A stretch of 10,101 nt of DNA from Helicobacteraceae bacterium (GTDB lineage Bacteria > Campylobacterota > Campylobacteria > Campylobacterales > Sulfurimonadaceae), in the NCBI GenBank assembly GCA_024635885.1, contig JAGXIA010000061.1, positions 1 through 10,101 of the forward strand. The letters run 5' to 3'. Under the pieces are notes generated by a model, which was not told where the DNA came from, did no database searches, and worked only from the letters and a program-made list of their open reading frames with translations. Of the stretch, positions 1 to 6,445 are shown in pieces; the stretch's first letter is position 1; each line of letters starts with the position of its first letter. Made by a program: the position numbers and the translations under genes.

Positions 1-102
1 ATGCACTGAAGAAATCTGAATTAGTTTTTCCAGTTCATTATCAGTCATATAAGAAAAAAGGTATATGTCTTTTAAAATATTTTTAACAGGCCTGTTTATC
101 AT
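1..102 (-). CDS. Crp/Fnr-type transcriptional regulator, N-terminal fragment
   Basis: Only the first 34 codons are in the window; the gene runs off the left edge on the minus strand. The reading opens with MINRPVKNILKDIYLFSYM and continues TDNELEKLIQISSVH. This is the usual entry to a cyclic-nucleotide-binding (Crp/Fnr) domain: a short helix, a 'lF..l...eLekL' segment and the first beta strand. The effector domain core and the helix-turn-helix are outside the window, so neither ligand nor DNA target can be judged. The ATG at 102 is taken as start, but a GTG at 117 in the same frame has a better placed GAGAAG (134-129) upstream. In-frame stops lie just above both. The gene is transcribed away from the caspase operon at 433, so the intergenic region could serve both. 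Family assignment is moderate because it rests on about 25 residues. Confidence 0.55.
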   Translation of the reverse strand, partial: MINRPVKNILKDIYLFSYMTDNELEKLIQISSVH

Positions 103-181
103 CTTGGCATTGTACACAAATTTTTAAACTTCTCACAATTTAGTCTATACAGAGCATTTAAGTAAAGAGTTATACTTAAAT

Positions 182-235
182 ACTTAAGCAAGACATTATC
201 AACATTTCTCTACTCTATAATAAATAAATTAGACT
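182..235 (+). repeat. Promoter-like repeat, copy A
   Basis: Aligned without gaps to 2897-2950, 41 of 54 bases are identical. Conserved blocks are ACTTAAGCA (182-190), ATCAACATT (198-206) and CTACTCTA (210-217), followed by an A-rich tail. A perfect TATAAT at 216-221 aligns with TACAGT at 2931-2936 in the other copy. The least conserved stretch, 191-197, lies about where a -35 box would be, which is often degenerate in Campylobacterota sigma-70 promoters. Copy A lies about 200 bp before the LPP20-type gene, unlike copy B, which lies next to its gene. Confidence 0.65.
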
Positions 236-243
236 CCCAGTTA

Positions 244-388
244 TCATGTTCTTGTAGTACGAACTGCGAGTGATGAAGCATTTAATACAGCGAGAATAGT
301 TAATAAATTTTTATTATCTTTGAGAATATTTTCAATTTCATAGATTTTTATAGTCTAGTTCATCATATTTAAAGAAGATAACAATCAT
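244..388 (-). pseudogene. Possible decayed or frameshifted small ORF
   Basis: On the minus strand an ATG at 388 opens MIVIFFKYDELDYK and then hits a stop after KNL. Dropping one A from the five-A run at about 346-350 lets the frame continue through YEIENILKDNKNLL and end in SSLAVRTTRT with a TGA at 244-246, about 47 aa in all. The composition looks coding, but there is no Shine-Dalgarno sequence before the ATG and I do not recognise the family. It could be a remnant, a sequencing indel in a homopolymer, or chance in AT-rich DNA. Confidence 0.22.
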
Positions 389-391
389 TAA

Positions 392-397
392 TATACT
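392..397 (+). promoter_or_regulatory. Candidate -10 box for the caspase operon
   Basis: TATACT matches five of six positions of the sigma-70 -10 consensus and would place a transcript start near 404, about 29 nt before the ATG at 433. No clear -35 is visible. The TATAAT of the upstream repeat (216-221) is the rival promoter and would give a leader of about 205 nt. Confidence 0.35.
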
Positions 398-432
398 AGA
401 ATGTATGTTATATTTAAATATAGGTATTCCTG

Positions 433-1407
433 ATGAGAAAACAGATGAAAAAGTTACTCTTTCTTTTGATCATACCAATAATCTCTTTTGCTAGTCCTGA
501 CTGGCTTTATAAGCTTGAGTATGACAAGAAATGTGAGATTATCGGTTATGGGATAAATGCTACACTCGCAAATGCCAAGCAGAGTGCCATATCAGATATA
601 GCGCAATCTATACAAGTAAGAATTGACTCGTCTGCAGATATTTCAACTTCAGATAATAATGGAGATATAAAAAACAACTCATCTATAAATCTCAAGACGA
701 ATTCACAAGCTACACTGAATGGTGTGCAATTCATTAAAGTAGAACATGAAAACGGACTTTGGTATGTTGCAGCTAAATATGACAACTCATCGATTGAAAT
801 CAAACTGAAGAAGCTACTACCGCGTAGCTTGAAAGATGAGCCTCAAAATAATTACTTAAAGAATACTCCTCTTATTAGAAAACTCAATACATATATAGGT
901 AAAAAGTTGAACTATGAAATAGTTAGAAAAGACAACCTATGGCAGTTACAGTACAAGGACATACTGCTACCATTAAATAGAAAAAACTTTTACAATCTTT
1001 TTTCTAATCAGAGTAATCAGCAATTATCGATAACTCCAAATCAAAATATATATAAAGAAAATGAAGAGATGTTCTTTAACATAAAACATAAAAAGTCCGG
1101 GTACTTTTCTATACTTTATGTAGAGCATACCGGAAAAGTTGGAGTATTATTGGCAAACTATAAATCAAATAAATCTTTCATCTATCCAGATATAAAAAGT
1201 GAAAATGTTTTTAAAATAGCTAATCCTTATGGCAAGCCTATACAGGAATTGTATGTCGTCATTAATTCAAAAACACCTATTAGTTTAGATAAATTTGAAA
1301 ATATAAGTGATACACTACTTGATGAAAGTAACTATAATTTTTCTCAACTGATTTCTCAACTAAATAGTTTAGAGTTTTCTACATTTGAGATTAAGATTAG
1401 AAAATAA
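433..1407 (+). CDS. Exported LPP20-like / DUF4384 protein
   Basis: A 324-aa exported protein of unknown exact role. Residues 5-20 (MKKLLFLLIIPIISFA) form a Sec signal peptide, probably cut near SFA-SPDW; there is no lipobox cysteine, so the protein should be soluble in the periplasm or bound to a partner. Residues about 33-128 read like the LPP20/FlgP family: a CEIIGYGINAT strand-turn, then a helix with repeated alanines (AKQSAISDIAQSIQV). Residues about 200-285 fit DUF4384: 'Y.ENEEMFFNIKHKKSGYFSIL' in outline, then a 'GKVGVLL' turn. DUF4384 is often found fused to or beside caspase-fold peptidases, which suits the third gene. The start at 433 has a weak AGG at 422-424; M5 at 445 is a possible alternative and leaves the signal peptide intact. 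First gene of an operon with 1425 and 1895. Domain calls are by eye and need a profile search. Confidence 0.7.
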   Translation: MRKQMKKLLFLLIIPIISFASPDWLYKLEYDKKCEIIGYGINATLANAKQSAISDIAQSIQVRIDSSADISTSDNNGDIKNNSSINLKTNSQATLNGVQFIKVEHENGLWYVAAKYDNSSIEIKLKKLLPRSLKDEPQNNYLKNTPLIRKLNTYIGKKLNYEIVRKDNLWQLQYKDILLPLNRKNFYNLFSNQSNQQLSITPNQNIYKENEEMFFNIKHKKSGYFSILYVEHTGKVGVLLANYKSNKSFIYPDIKSENVFKIANPYGKPIQELYVVINSKTPISLDKFENISDTLLDESNYNFSQLISQLNSLEFSTFEIKIRK

Positions 1408-1424
1408 TAAGAGCAAAGGAATTT

Positions 1425-1898
1425 ATGATGAAAAAAAAATTATATCTTGTACTATTTATTTCTCTATTGTTTAGCGGTTGTAGCACAAGAATTATGCAAG
1501 GAGCAAGTCCAGATCTAATCCCACAACTACCTTCTGCAATGGTAGCAAATACAGATATAACCTGTGGTCCTAATTTTATAAAAAAAGGTACCATTTTTAG
1601 TATTGAAGAGATAGGTGGCACTCAGTACAAAACACACTCTTCGGGTTTAAATCCATTTGGTCCATATATTGATATATTGATTAATTATACTTTTCCAGAC
1701 AATATACTATTTTTACCAGCAGCAAGTAATTTAAAAGAAAGTGCAAACTCTGGTCTCCTTGTCTACCCTAATGGAAAGTTTGCTTATCATGATTACTTTG
1801 GAGCAGCTTACAATCCTGCAGGAAGTAATTGGTGGCTACTTGACGGTACATGTGAGTTTGCTGGTGAATTTCCATTTGACTTAAAGGATTATAGATGA
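1425..1898 (+). CDS. Hypothetical lipoprotein in the caspase operon
   Basis: A 157-aa lipoprotein that I do not recognise. The N-terminus MMKKKLYLVLFISLLFSGC is a typical lipoprotein signal with lipobox FSGC, so Cys19 would be acylated after cleavage. The mature part has two further cysteines, Cys47 (ITCGPN) and Cys143 (DGTCEF), which could form a disulfide joining its two ends. Glycine, asparagine and aromatic residues are common (NPFGPY, YFGAAYNPAGSNWW), which suggests a compact beta-rich fold. AAAGGA at about 1414-1419 is a good ribosome site. It starts 17 bp after the LPP20/DUF4384 gene, and its stop overlaps the start of the caspase gene (ATGA at 1895-1898), so the three are very likely co-transcribed and the last two translationally coupled. 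Function unknown; a partner or regulator of the caspase lipoprotein is a guess from context only. Confidence 0.75.
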   Translation: MMKKKLYLVLFISLLFSGCSTRIMQGASPDLIPQLPSAMVANTDITCGPNFIKKGTIFSIEEIGGTQYKTHSSGLNPFGPYIDILINYTFPDNILFLPAASNLKESANSGLLVYPNGKFAYHDYFGAAYNPAGSNWWLLDGTCEFAGEFPFDLKDYR

Positions 1899-2827
1899 AA
1901 TATTTAGTATATTGTATATATTTTTTACTTATTAGTGTTCTTTTTACTGCATGTACAGGGAAACCTAAACTAACACAATATGTTCCAAAAGAGCAGACAA
2001 AAATAATTTATAAAGATAGAGTAGTAACTGCCCCTCGTGATAATATCAACCGTGATTTTGAGACATCTCTCAATCAGTTTCAGTTTAAATCAAACACGAG
2101 ACAGACAAATACGAATTCTTTCGCATTGATTATCGGGATTAATGACTATAAGCAAAACAGCAATGTAGCCTATGCTGATATATCTGCATTGACCTTTCAA
2201 AAGTTAGCAGAAAAAACATTTGCTATTCCAAAAGAAAATATTATTACGCTCATTAATGAAGACGCAACTTCTGGACAGGTAAAAGCTAAAATAGAATTAA
2301 TTAAAGAACTTGCAGAGCCAAATAGCAACATTTATTTTTTCTTTGCAGGACATGGTGTTCCAGCTAATAATGGGTATACATACCTACTTCCAAGTGATAT
2401 GAGTGCTCATAGTATTCAGTTTGAACCAAGCCTAAAATTTGATTCTATCTATAAAAAATTATCTGAATCAGAAGCTAATAATATATTTGTTTTTATAGAT
2501 AGCTGTTTTAGTGGTAAAGATGATAAAGGGGAGTTGTTATATCATGGTGTAGCACCAGTTTTGAAAATAAATAAAACAATTTTATCTAGTAAAAAAATTA
2601 CTGTTTTTACTGCTGGACAATCAACAGATTTTGCTAATGATTATACTACTAAGAAACAAAGACTTTTTTCCTACTACTTAATACAAGAACTATCACAAGG
2701 GAATACAAACTTAAATGAAATATATGAAGATATAAGAATAAAAGTCAAACGAACCTCTTTAAAAAAAGGAATCGGTTATAAACAAATACCTCAAATTTAT
2801 GGAAATAAAACCGTGCCTTTATATTAG
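1895..2827 (+). CDS. Lipid-anchored caspase-fold (peptidase C14) protein
   Basis: A 310-aa putative cysteine peptidase of the caspase/metacaspase clan. The signal peptide ends in lipobox FTAC, making Cys20 the lipid anchor. Residues 21-70 form a polar linker with the YKDRVV segment common in exported lipoproteins. The caspase domain starts at about residue 75 with SFALIIGINDY. The catalytic pair is visible: His153 in FFFAGHGVP and Cys204 in FIDSCFSG, both at the ends of hydrophobic strands as in the family. The later FTAGQSTDFAND and FSYYLIQEL segments match the C-terminal part of the fold. The reaction would be cleavage of peptides after basic residues in metacaspases or aspartate in caspases, but specificity cannot be read here. 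Being lipid-anchored, it would act in the periplasm or at the outer membrane, which is unlike cytoplasmic caspase effectors of phage defence. It overlaps the preceding lipoprotein gene by 4 bp and is the last gene of the operon. Confidence 0.85.
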   Translation: MKYLVYCIYFLLISVLFTACTGKPKLTQYVPKEQTKIIYKDRVVTAPRDNINRDFETSLNQFQFKSNTRQTNTNSFALIIGINDYKQNSNVAYADISALTFQKLAEKTFAIPKENIITLINEDATSGQVKAKIELIKELAEPNSNIYFFFAGHGVPANNGYTYLLPSDMSAHSIQFEPSLKFDSIYKKLSESEANNIFVFIDSCFSGKDDKGELLYHGVAPVLKINKTILSSKKITVFTAGQSTDFANDYTTKKQRLFSYYLIQELSQGNTNLNEIYEDIRIKVKRTSLKKGIGYKQIPQIYGNKTVPLY

Positions 2828-2896
2828 ACTTTTTGGCGCTATTTTCTAATTAAATTCAACTATTACTTTGAGATAAACTACAAACACTAACTCAAG

Positions 2897-2950
2897 ACTT
2901 AAGCATTTTCTCATCAACATTGCCCTACTCTACAGTAAAAAAAATAAACT
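2897..2950 (+). repeat. Promoter-like repeat, copy B
   Basis: Second copy of the 182-235 sequence, 41 of 54 identical without gaps. It ends 22 bp before the ATG of the DUF255 gene, so it is probably that gene's promoter, with TACAGT at 2931-2936 in the -10 position. The ribosome-site region that follows (2953-2972) also resembles 413-432 in front of the caspase operon, 15 of 20 identical, including TAGG.ATTCC. Thus the match covers both promoter and ribosome site, but in the upstream copy the two parts are about 177 bp apart. Confidence 0.65.
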
Positions 2951-2972
2951 ACTTTTAAAATAGGAATTCCAC

Positions 2973-4907
2973 ATGCCAAACAGATTAAGCTTAGAAGATT
3001 CACCTTATTTACAACAACACAAAAACAATCCGGTAGATTGGTTTCCTTGGGGAGACGAAGCATTTGCCAAAGCAGAAGTTGAAAACAAAGCCATATTTAT
3101 CAGTATTGGTTACAGCTCTTGTCACTGGTGTCACGTTATGGAAGAGAGTGTTTTTGAAAACCAGGAGTGTGCAGATATTTTAAATGAAAGTTTTGTCTGT
3201 ATAAAGGTTGACAGAGAAGAGAGACCAGACATAGACAAGCACTATCAGGAAGTTCACATGATGTTAAACCGTCGCTCAGGAGGTTGGCCTACTTCTATTT
3301 TTTGTACTCCTCAGAACAAACCGTTTTTTGCCGGAACTTATATACCTCCAGAACCTAGAATGGCAAATGTAGACGGAATGGGCTTTAAAGATTTAACTAA
3401 AGTTATTGCCAAAAAAGTCAAAGAACATGACCCTAAACTTTTTCAAAATGCAGATGAAATAAGTACTTTTTTAAATCATCATGAACAGCCAAAAGAGGCT
3501 ACTGTTTTAAAAGAAGATTTCACTAAAAACTTTATGCTGCAAGTGAAGAACAACTATGAGACAAAAGACGGCGGTTTCTCTGTTGCACCAAAGTTTCCAC
3601 ATGCCAGCACTTTAAGTACACTCTTAACGATAGACAGACTGTATGATGACAAATCTGCTAAAGCAATGCTTTTGCACACTTTAGAGTCTATGAGAAAAGG
3701 CGGTATGTATGATTTGGTTGATGGCGGGTTTTGCCGTTACAGCGTAGATAATATGTGGAAAGTTCCACACTTTGAAAAAATGCTTTACGACAATGCCCTG
3801 CTTTGCGAGCTTTATACACAGACTTACCTAACGTATAAAGATGAAAGCTTTCTTGACACAGCAAAAGAGATTGCAGATTTTTGGTATAACTTTATGAGTG
3901 AAGATGACCTTTTTTACTCTGCAAGTGATGCCGATACAGAGGGTGAAGAAGGAACTTATTTTATTTATACTTATGATGAAGTTTATAAAATTTTAGCTGA
4001 GAACGGGTATGAAAATATACAAGCAATGATGAATGAAATGGAAGTGACACATCATGGAAATTTTGAAGGTAAAAATATCATCAGACTTGAGGGCGGAGAG
4101 AAACCTGAGTATTTTGAAGATGTTAAAATATTACTTCAAGGTCTTAGAAAATCAAGAGAGTACCCGTTTATAGACAAAAAAGTTCAAACATCATGGTCCA
4201 GTATGATGATTAATGCTCTTTTCACTTTAGGTTCAATAGACTCTAAATTTACTCAGCGAGCTGTAAAAAGTCTTGATGCACTCCTAAATACTATGTATAT
4301 TGACAACACTCTTTACCATACAACGCTTATACATAAAACACCCAAAGTAGAAGCCTTTTTAGAAGACTATGCTTTTCTTTGCAAAGCACTTGTTTCAGCT
4401 TATAAATTCACGCAAAATGAAATTTATCTTATCAATGCCCAACGTTTAGTAAACAAGGCTTTAGAAGAGTTTTACAATAAAGGTGAATGGAGCTTCAGTA
4501 CGGGAGAATTTGTAACAAAAGCCGACACAGTAGACAATACATATACAAGCCCCATAAGCATTATGGTTGATGTACTCATCTCTTTAGGCTCTTTACTCGA
4601 AGATGAAAAATACACTCACTTTGCCTTTAAAACCTTAGAGTACAACTCTTACGATTTAGGAAGAAAACCTGTCTATTCTCCATATTTGTTAAAAGAGATG
4701 TTGCGATACCTCAAGGGTGAGCGAATCATAAAGTCAAATATAGACAATATAAAATCAAATTCATTTGAGTTAGCCTCTTTAAACTACCCCTTTGTACAGT
4801 TTAAACAGAGTGAAGACGAAAGCTTTATGGTTTGTGGAGACAAAAGCTGTTTTGCCAATACGGATGAAATAAATAAATTAAATGAACTCATTCAAAACTC
4901 TTTTTAA
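2973..4907 (+). CDS. DUF255 thioredoxin-fold protein, YyaL/SPATA20 family
   Basis: A 644-aa cytoplasmic protein of the widespread YyaL (Bacillus) / spermatogenesis-associated protein 20 family. The N-terminal DUF255 thioredoxin-like domain (about residues 1-165) opens with NRLSLEDSPYLQQHKNNPVDW and carries the conserved SSCHWCHVMEESVF motif, with Cys50 and Cys53 as the CxxC pair. The rest has the six-hairpin alpha/alpha-barrel look of N-acylglucosamine epimerase-like proteins, with PHFEKMLYD at residues 265-273. Length is near the family norm, slightly short. There is no signal peptide. The biochemical role of the family is not settled; a redox or sugar-related role is usually proposed. AGGA at 2962-2965 sits 7 nt before the ATG. 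It has its own promoter region (repeat copy B) and is probably not part of the caspase operon. Confidence 0.92.
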   Translation: MPNRLSLEDSPYLQQHKNNPVDWFPWGDEAFAKAEVENKAIFISIGYSSCHWCHVMEESVFENQECADILNESFVCIKVDREERPDIDKHYQEVHMMLNRRSGGWPTSIFCTPQNKPFFAGTYIPPEPRMANVDGMGFKDLTKVIAKKVKEHDPKLFQNADEISTFLNHHEQPKEATVLKEDFTKNFMLQVKNNYETKDGGFSVAPKFPHASTLSTLLTIDRLYDDKSAKAMLLHTLESMRKGGMYDLVDGGFCRYSVDNMWKVPHFEKMLYDNALLCELYTQTYLTYKDESFLDTAKEIADFWYNFMSEDDLFYSASDADTEGEEGTYFIYTYDEVYKILAENGYENIQAMMNEMEVTHHGNFEGKNIIRLEGGEKPEYFEDVKILLQGLRKSREYPFIDKKVQTSWSSMMINALFTLGSIDSKFTQRAVKSLDALLNTMYIDNTLYHTTLIHKTPKVEAFLEDYAFLCKALVSAYKFTQNEIYLINAQRLVNKALEEFYNKGEWSFSTGEFVTKADTVDNTYTSPISIMVDVLISLGSLLEDEKYTHFAFKTLEYNSYDLGRKPVYSPYLLKEMLRYLKGERIIKSNIDNIKSNSFELASLNYPFVQFKQSEDESFMVCGDKSCFANTDEINKLNELIQNSF

Positions 4908-4919
4908 TATTTATTAATT

Positions 4920-4925
4920 TATAAT
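4920..4925 (+). promoter_or_regulatory. -10 box upstream of ppk2
   Basis: A perfect TATAAT lies 31 nt before the ATG at 4957, giving a predicted transcript start near 4932 and a leader of about 25 nt that contains the AGGAG at 4947-4951. No convincing -35 is seen. Confidence 0.5.
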
Positions 4926-4956
4926 AGAATCATAAGTCACTTGAACAGGAGTTAAC

Positions 4957-5898
4957 ATGGGTTCTAAGAGAAAAATGCTTGATGCTGAACTGGACGAGGA
5001 TACAAGTCTGGATGAGATTGTACATTTAGACAGAAGAAAAGATAAAACTGAGCAAAAAAAAGAGTTCGAAAAAAGAAACAAATCGGGTAAACCAAAAAGA
5101 GTTGCGGTTTGGGTAAAAGAAGAAGTTCTAGAATATGAAGCTGAGTTGCAAAGACTTCAAATAGAGCTGTTAAAAATGCAAAACTACATCAAAGATACTG
5201 GCAAAAAGCTGTTGATGATTTTTGAAGGTCGTGATGCTGCGGGTAAAGGTGGAACGATTAAGAGAATCACTGAACATTTAAATCCACGTGGTGCAACAGT
5301 TGTAGCTCTTAACAAACCAAGTGACACGGAAAAAACACAATGGTATTTTCAAAGATATACTCACTATTTGCCATCAGCCGGAGAGATAGTACTTTTCGAT
5401 CGAAGCTGGTATAACCGTGCCGGAGTTGAGCCTGTTATGAATTTTTGTACACAAGAAGAACATCAAGAGTTTTTACACGAAGTTCCGGAATTTGAAAAGA
5501 TGCTCATAAACTCACATATTCAGATATTTAAGTTTTATTTTTCAGTTTCAAAAGAAGAGCAAGCAAAAAGATTTCAAAAAAGAAGAACAGACCCGCTTAA
5601 GCAATATAAACTATCATCTGTCGATGAACAATCACAAAATTTATGGGATAAATATACAGTTGCTGAATATTCTATGATTTTAGCCTCTCATACGGAGCAT
5701 TCTCCATGGGTTATCATACGTTCAGATGACAAGAAAAAAGCCAGAATCAACTGTATAAAGTATATTTTAAACCATGTTGATTACCCTGATAAAATAAGTG
5801 ACAAAAAGCTCAAAGCTGATGATGAAATAAGAATTTTTGGCAATGATGCGATAGCAACAATGGAAGCGGAGATGAGTTTAAAAAGTAACAATCTATAA
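4957..5898 (+). CDS. ppk2: Polyphosphate kinase 2 (PPK2 family)
   Basis: A 313-aa single-domain PPK2, which moves phosphate between inorganic polyphosphate and nucleoside di- or monophosphates in the cytoplasm. The P-loop GRDAAGKGG is at residues 91-99, and the Walker B region LFDRSWYNRAG, with the catalytic-type Asp148, is at 146-156. A basic lid segment (KRFQKRRTDPLKQYKLSSVD) follows, as expected for binding the polyphosphate chain. The approximately 80-residue N-terminal extension is highly charged, with an acidic start and then many Lys/Arg, and is likely flexible or helical. Single-domain architecture and length fit class I enzymes, which mostly phosphorylate NDPs, but subclass is an inference. 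AGGAG at 4947-4951 supports the ATG. The stop codon overlaps the strong AAGGAGG site of the tiny lipoprotein gene at 5909, so the two are probably co-transcribed. Confidence 0.93.
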   Translation: MGSKRKMLDAELDEDTSLDEIVHLDRRKDKTEQKKEFEKRNKSGKPKRVAVWVKEEVLEYEAELQRLQIELLKMQNYIKDTGKKLLMIFEGRDAAGKGGTIKRITEHLNPRGATVVALNKPSDTEKTQWYFQRYTHYLPSAGEIVLFDRSWYNRAGVEPVMNFCTQEEHQEFLHEVPEFEKMLINSHIQIFKFYFSVSKEEQAKRFQKRRTDPLKQYKLSSVDEQSQNLWDKYTVAEYSMILASHTEHSPWVIIRSDDKKKARINCIKYILNHVDYPDKISDKKLKADDEIRIFGNDAIATMEAEMSLKSNNL

Positions 5899-5908
5899 AG
5901 GAGGAAAA

Positions 5909-6019
5909 ATGAAAGGACTATTTTTAGCATCGCTGATTGCACTTAGTTGTGCTACTTTTTTTACGGCTTGTGAAAGAAATGACTACCAGCATCCTGGGTA
6001 CAGAAGTAATAATAAATAA
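5909..6019 (+). CDS. 36-aa micro-lipoprotein
   Basis: A very short gene with strong signals. AAGGAGG (5898-5904) lies 4 nt before the ATG. The product begins MKGLFLASLIALSCATFFTAC, a complete lipoprotein signal with lipobox FTAC and acylated Cys21. The mature peptide is only 16 residues (CERNDYQHPGYRSNNK), polar and with a His-Pro-Gly-Tyr turn. It starts 10 bp after ppk2 and is probably in the same transcript. I do not know the family or function; small lipoproteins of this kind can be envelope stress or entry-exclusion-like products, but nothing here points to one of these. It is followed by an inverted repeat at 6026-6050. Confidence 0.72.
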   Translation: MKGLFLASLIALSCATFFTACERNDYQHPGYRSNNK

Positions 6020-6025
6020 TTTTGG

Positions 6026-6050
6026 CATGTGGAAAATATATTTCCGCATG
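6026..6050 (+). repeat. Inverted repeat after the ppk2-lipoprotein pair
   Basis: Arms 6026-6035 (CATGTGGAAA) and 6041-6050 (TTTCCGCATG) pair over ten positions in the plus-strand RNA, with one U-G wobble and a five-base loop. Flanking TTTT (6020-6023) and AAAA (6052-6055) can extend the stem past a small bulge. The wobble makes the hairpin stronger in plus-strand RNA than in minus-strand RNA. There is no T run after the stem, so it is not a standard Rho-independent terminator; a 3'-end stabiliser, weak terminator or operator is possible. Confidence 0.6.
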
Positions 6051-6115
6051 TAAAAAAACAGAGTTATAAATTCTTTTCACACAGAATCTACACTAAAACT
6101 CACTACACTCTGCTT

Positions 6116-6400
6116 ATGAAAACAATAATTTTAAGCATAATAACACTTATATTTTTCACTACCTTGCATGCAGAGCAAAATAAAACAGAAGAGTTTTGCA
6201 TTGGAACTGCCAATTTAAACTATGACAAAAGTGAGTCTTTTATACCTGGATTGTCTTTGGATATACAACCCAAACTATCAGATAAATTTGGTTTTAAAAT
6301 TGCTTATCAGGGTGACTATCTAATCTTAAATCAATTTGTTCCGACAGAAAACAAAATAGAAGACACTAATGTCTATGCTGAGCTTAGCTACAAATTTTAG
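6116..6400 (+). CDS. Small exported protein with outer-membrane-type C-terminus
   Basis: A 94-aa protein starting MKTIILSIITLIFFTTLHA, a Sec signal peptide with likely cleavage LHA-EQ. The mature 75 or so residues alternate polar and hydrophobic residues and end in LSYKF, the terminal aromatic pattern of outer-membrane beta-barrels. It is far too short for a normal monomeric barrel, so it could be a trimmed remnant of a larger porin-like protein, an oligomeric barrel subunit, or a periplasmic beta protein. The ATG at 6116 is preferred over an in-frame GTG at 6029 because it opens the signal peptide; the 29 extra residues would spoil it and the GTG lies inside the 6026-6050 hairpin. No Shine-Dalgarno sequence precedes 6116. 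Function unknown. Confidence 0.55.
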   Translation: MKTIILSIITLIFFTTLHAEQNKTEEFCIGTANLNYDKSESFIPGLSLDIQPKLSDKFGFKIAYQGDYLILNQFVPTENKIEDTNVYAELSYKF

Positions 6401-6415
6401 TTAGTAAATTTTGGT

Positions 6416-6421
6416 TATAAT
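6416..6421 (+). promoter_or_regulatory. -10 box upstream of the plsC-pdxJ-pdxA operon
   Basis: A perfect TATAAT 24 nt before the plsC ATG, followed by a T-rich leader and AAAAGGG at about 6434-6440 as ribosome site. The predicted transcript start is near 6428. Confidence 0.5.
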
Positions 6422-6445
6422 CTTTTTTTAATTAAAAGGGTTTAT

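Larger units (their letters stand above)
118..432. other. Intergenic region between the regulator fragment and the caspase operon
   Basis: This 315-bp stretch has no intact gene. It holds a 54-bp promoter-like repeat (182-235), a possible frameshifted small ORF on the minus strand (388-244), and a candidate -10 box (392-397) close to the first gene of the operon. It is very AT-rich, and I see no tRNA or strong terminator in it. Confidence 0.7.

Noticed and set aside
248..343. Plus-strand peptide-like frame (VLVVRTASDEAFNTARIV) in the first intergenic region
   Set aside because: No start codon or ribosome site, and it overlaps the alternative minus-strand reading, so both cannot be coding; it is at best the shadow of a remnant.
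546..803. 85-codon minus-strand frame inside the LPP20-like gene
   Set aside because: Opposite a gene with a signal peptide and recognisable domains; no ribosome site or family match.
433..2827. Reading the caspase operon as a known phage-defence system
   Set aside because: No gasdermin, TPR, NACHT or other sensor partner is present and all three products are exported, so the sequence does not support that label.
6029..6115. GTG-start extension of the small exported protein at 6116
   Set aside because: It lies in a hairpin, has no ribosome site and would put 29 residues before an evident signal peptide.
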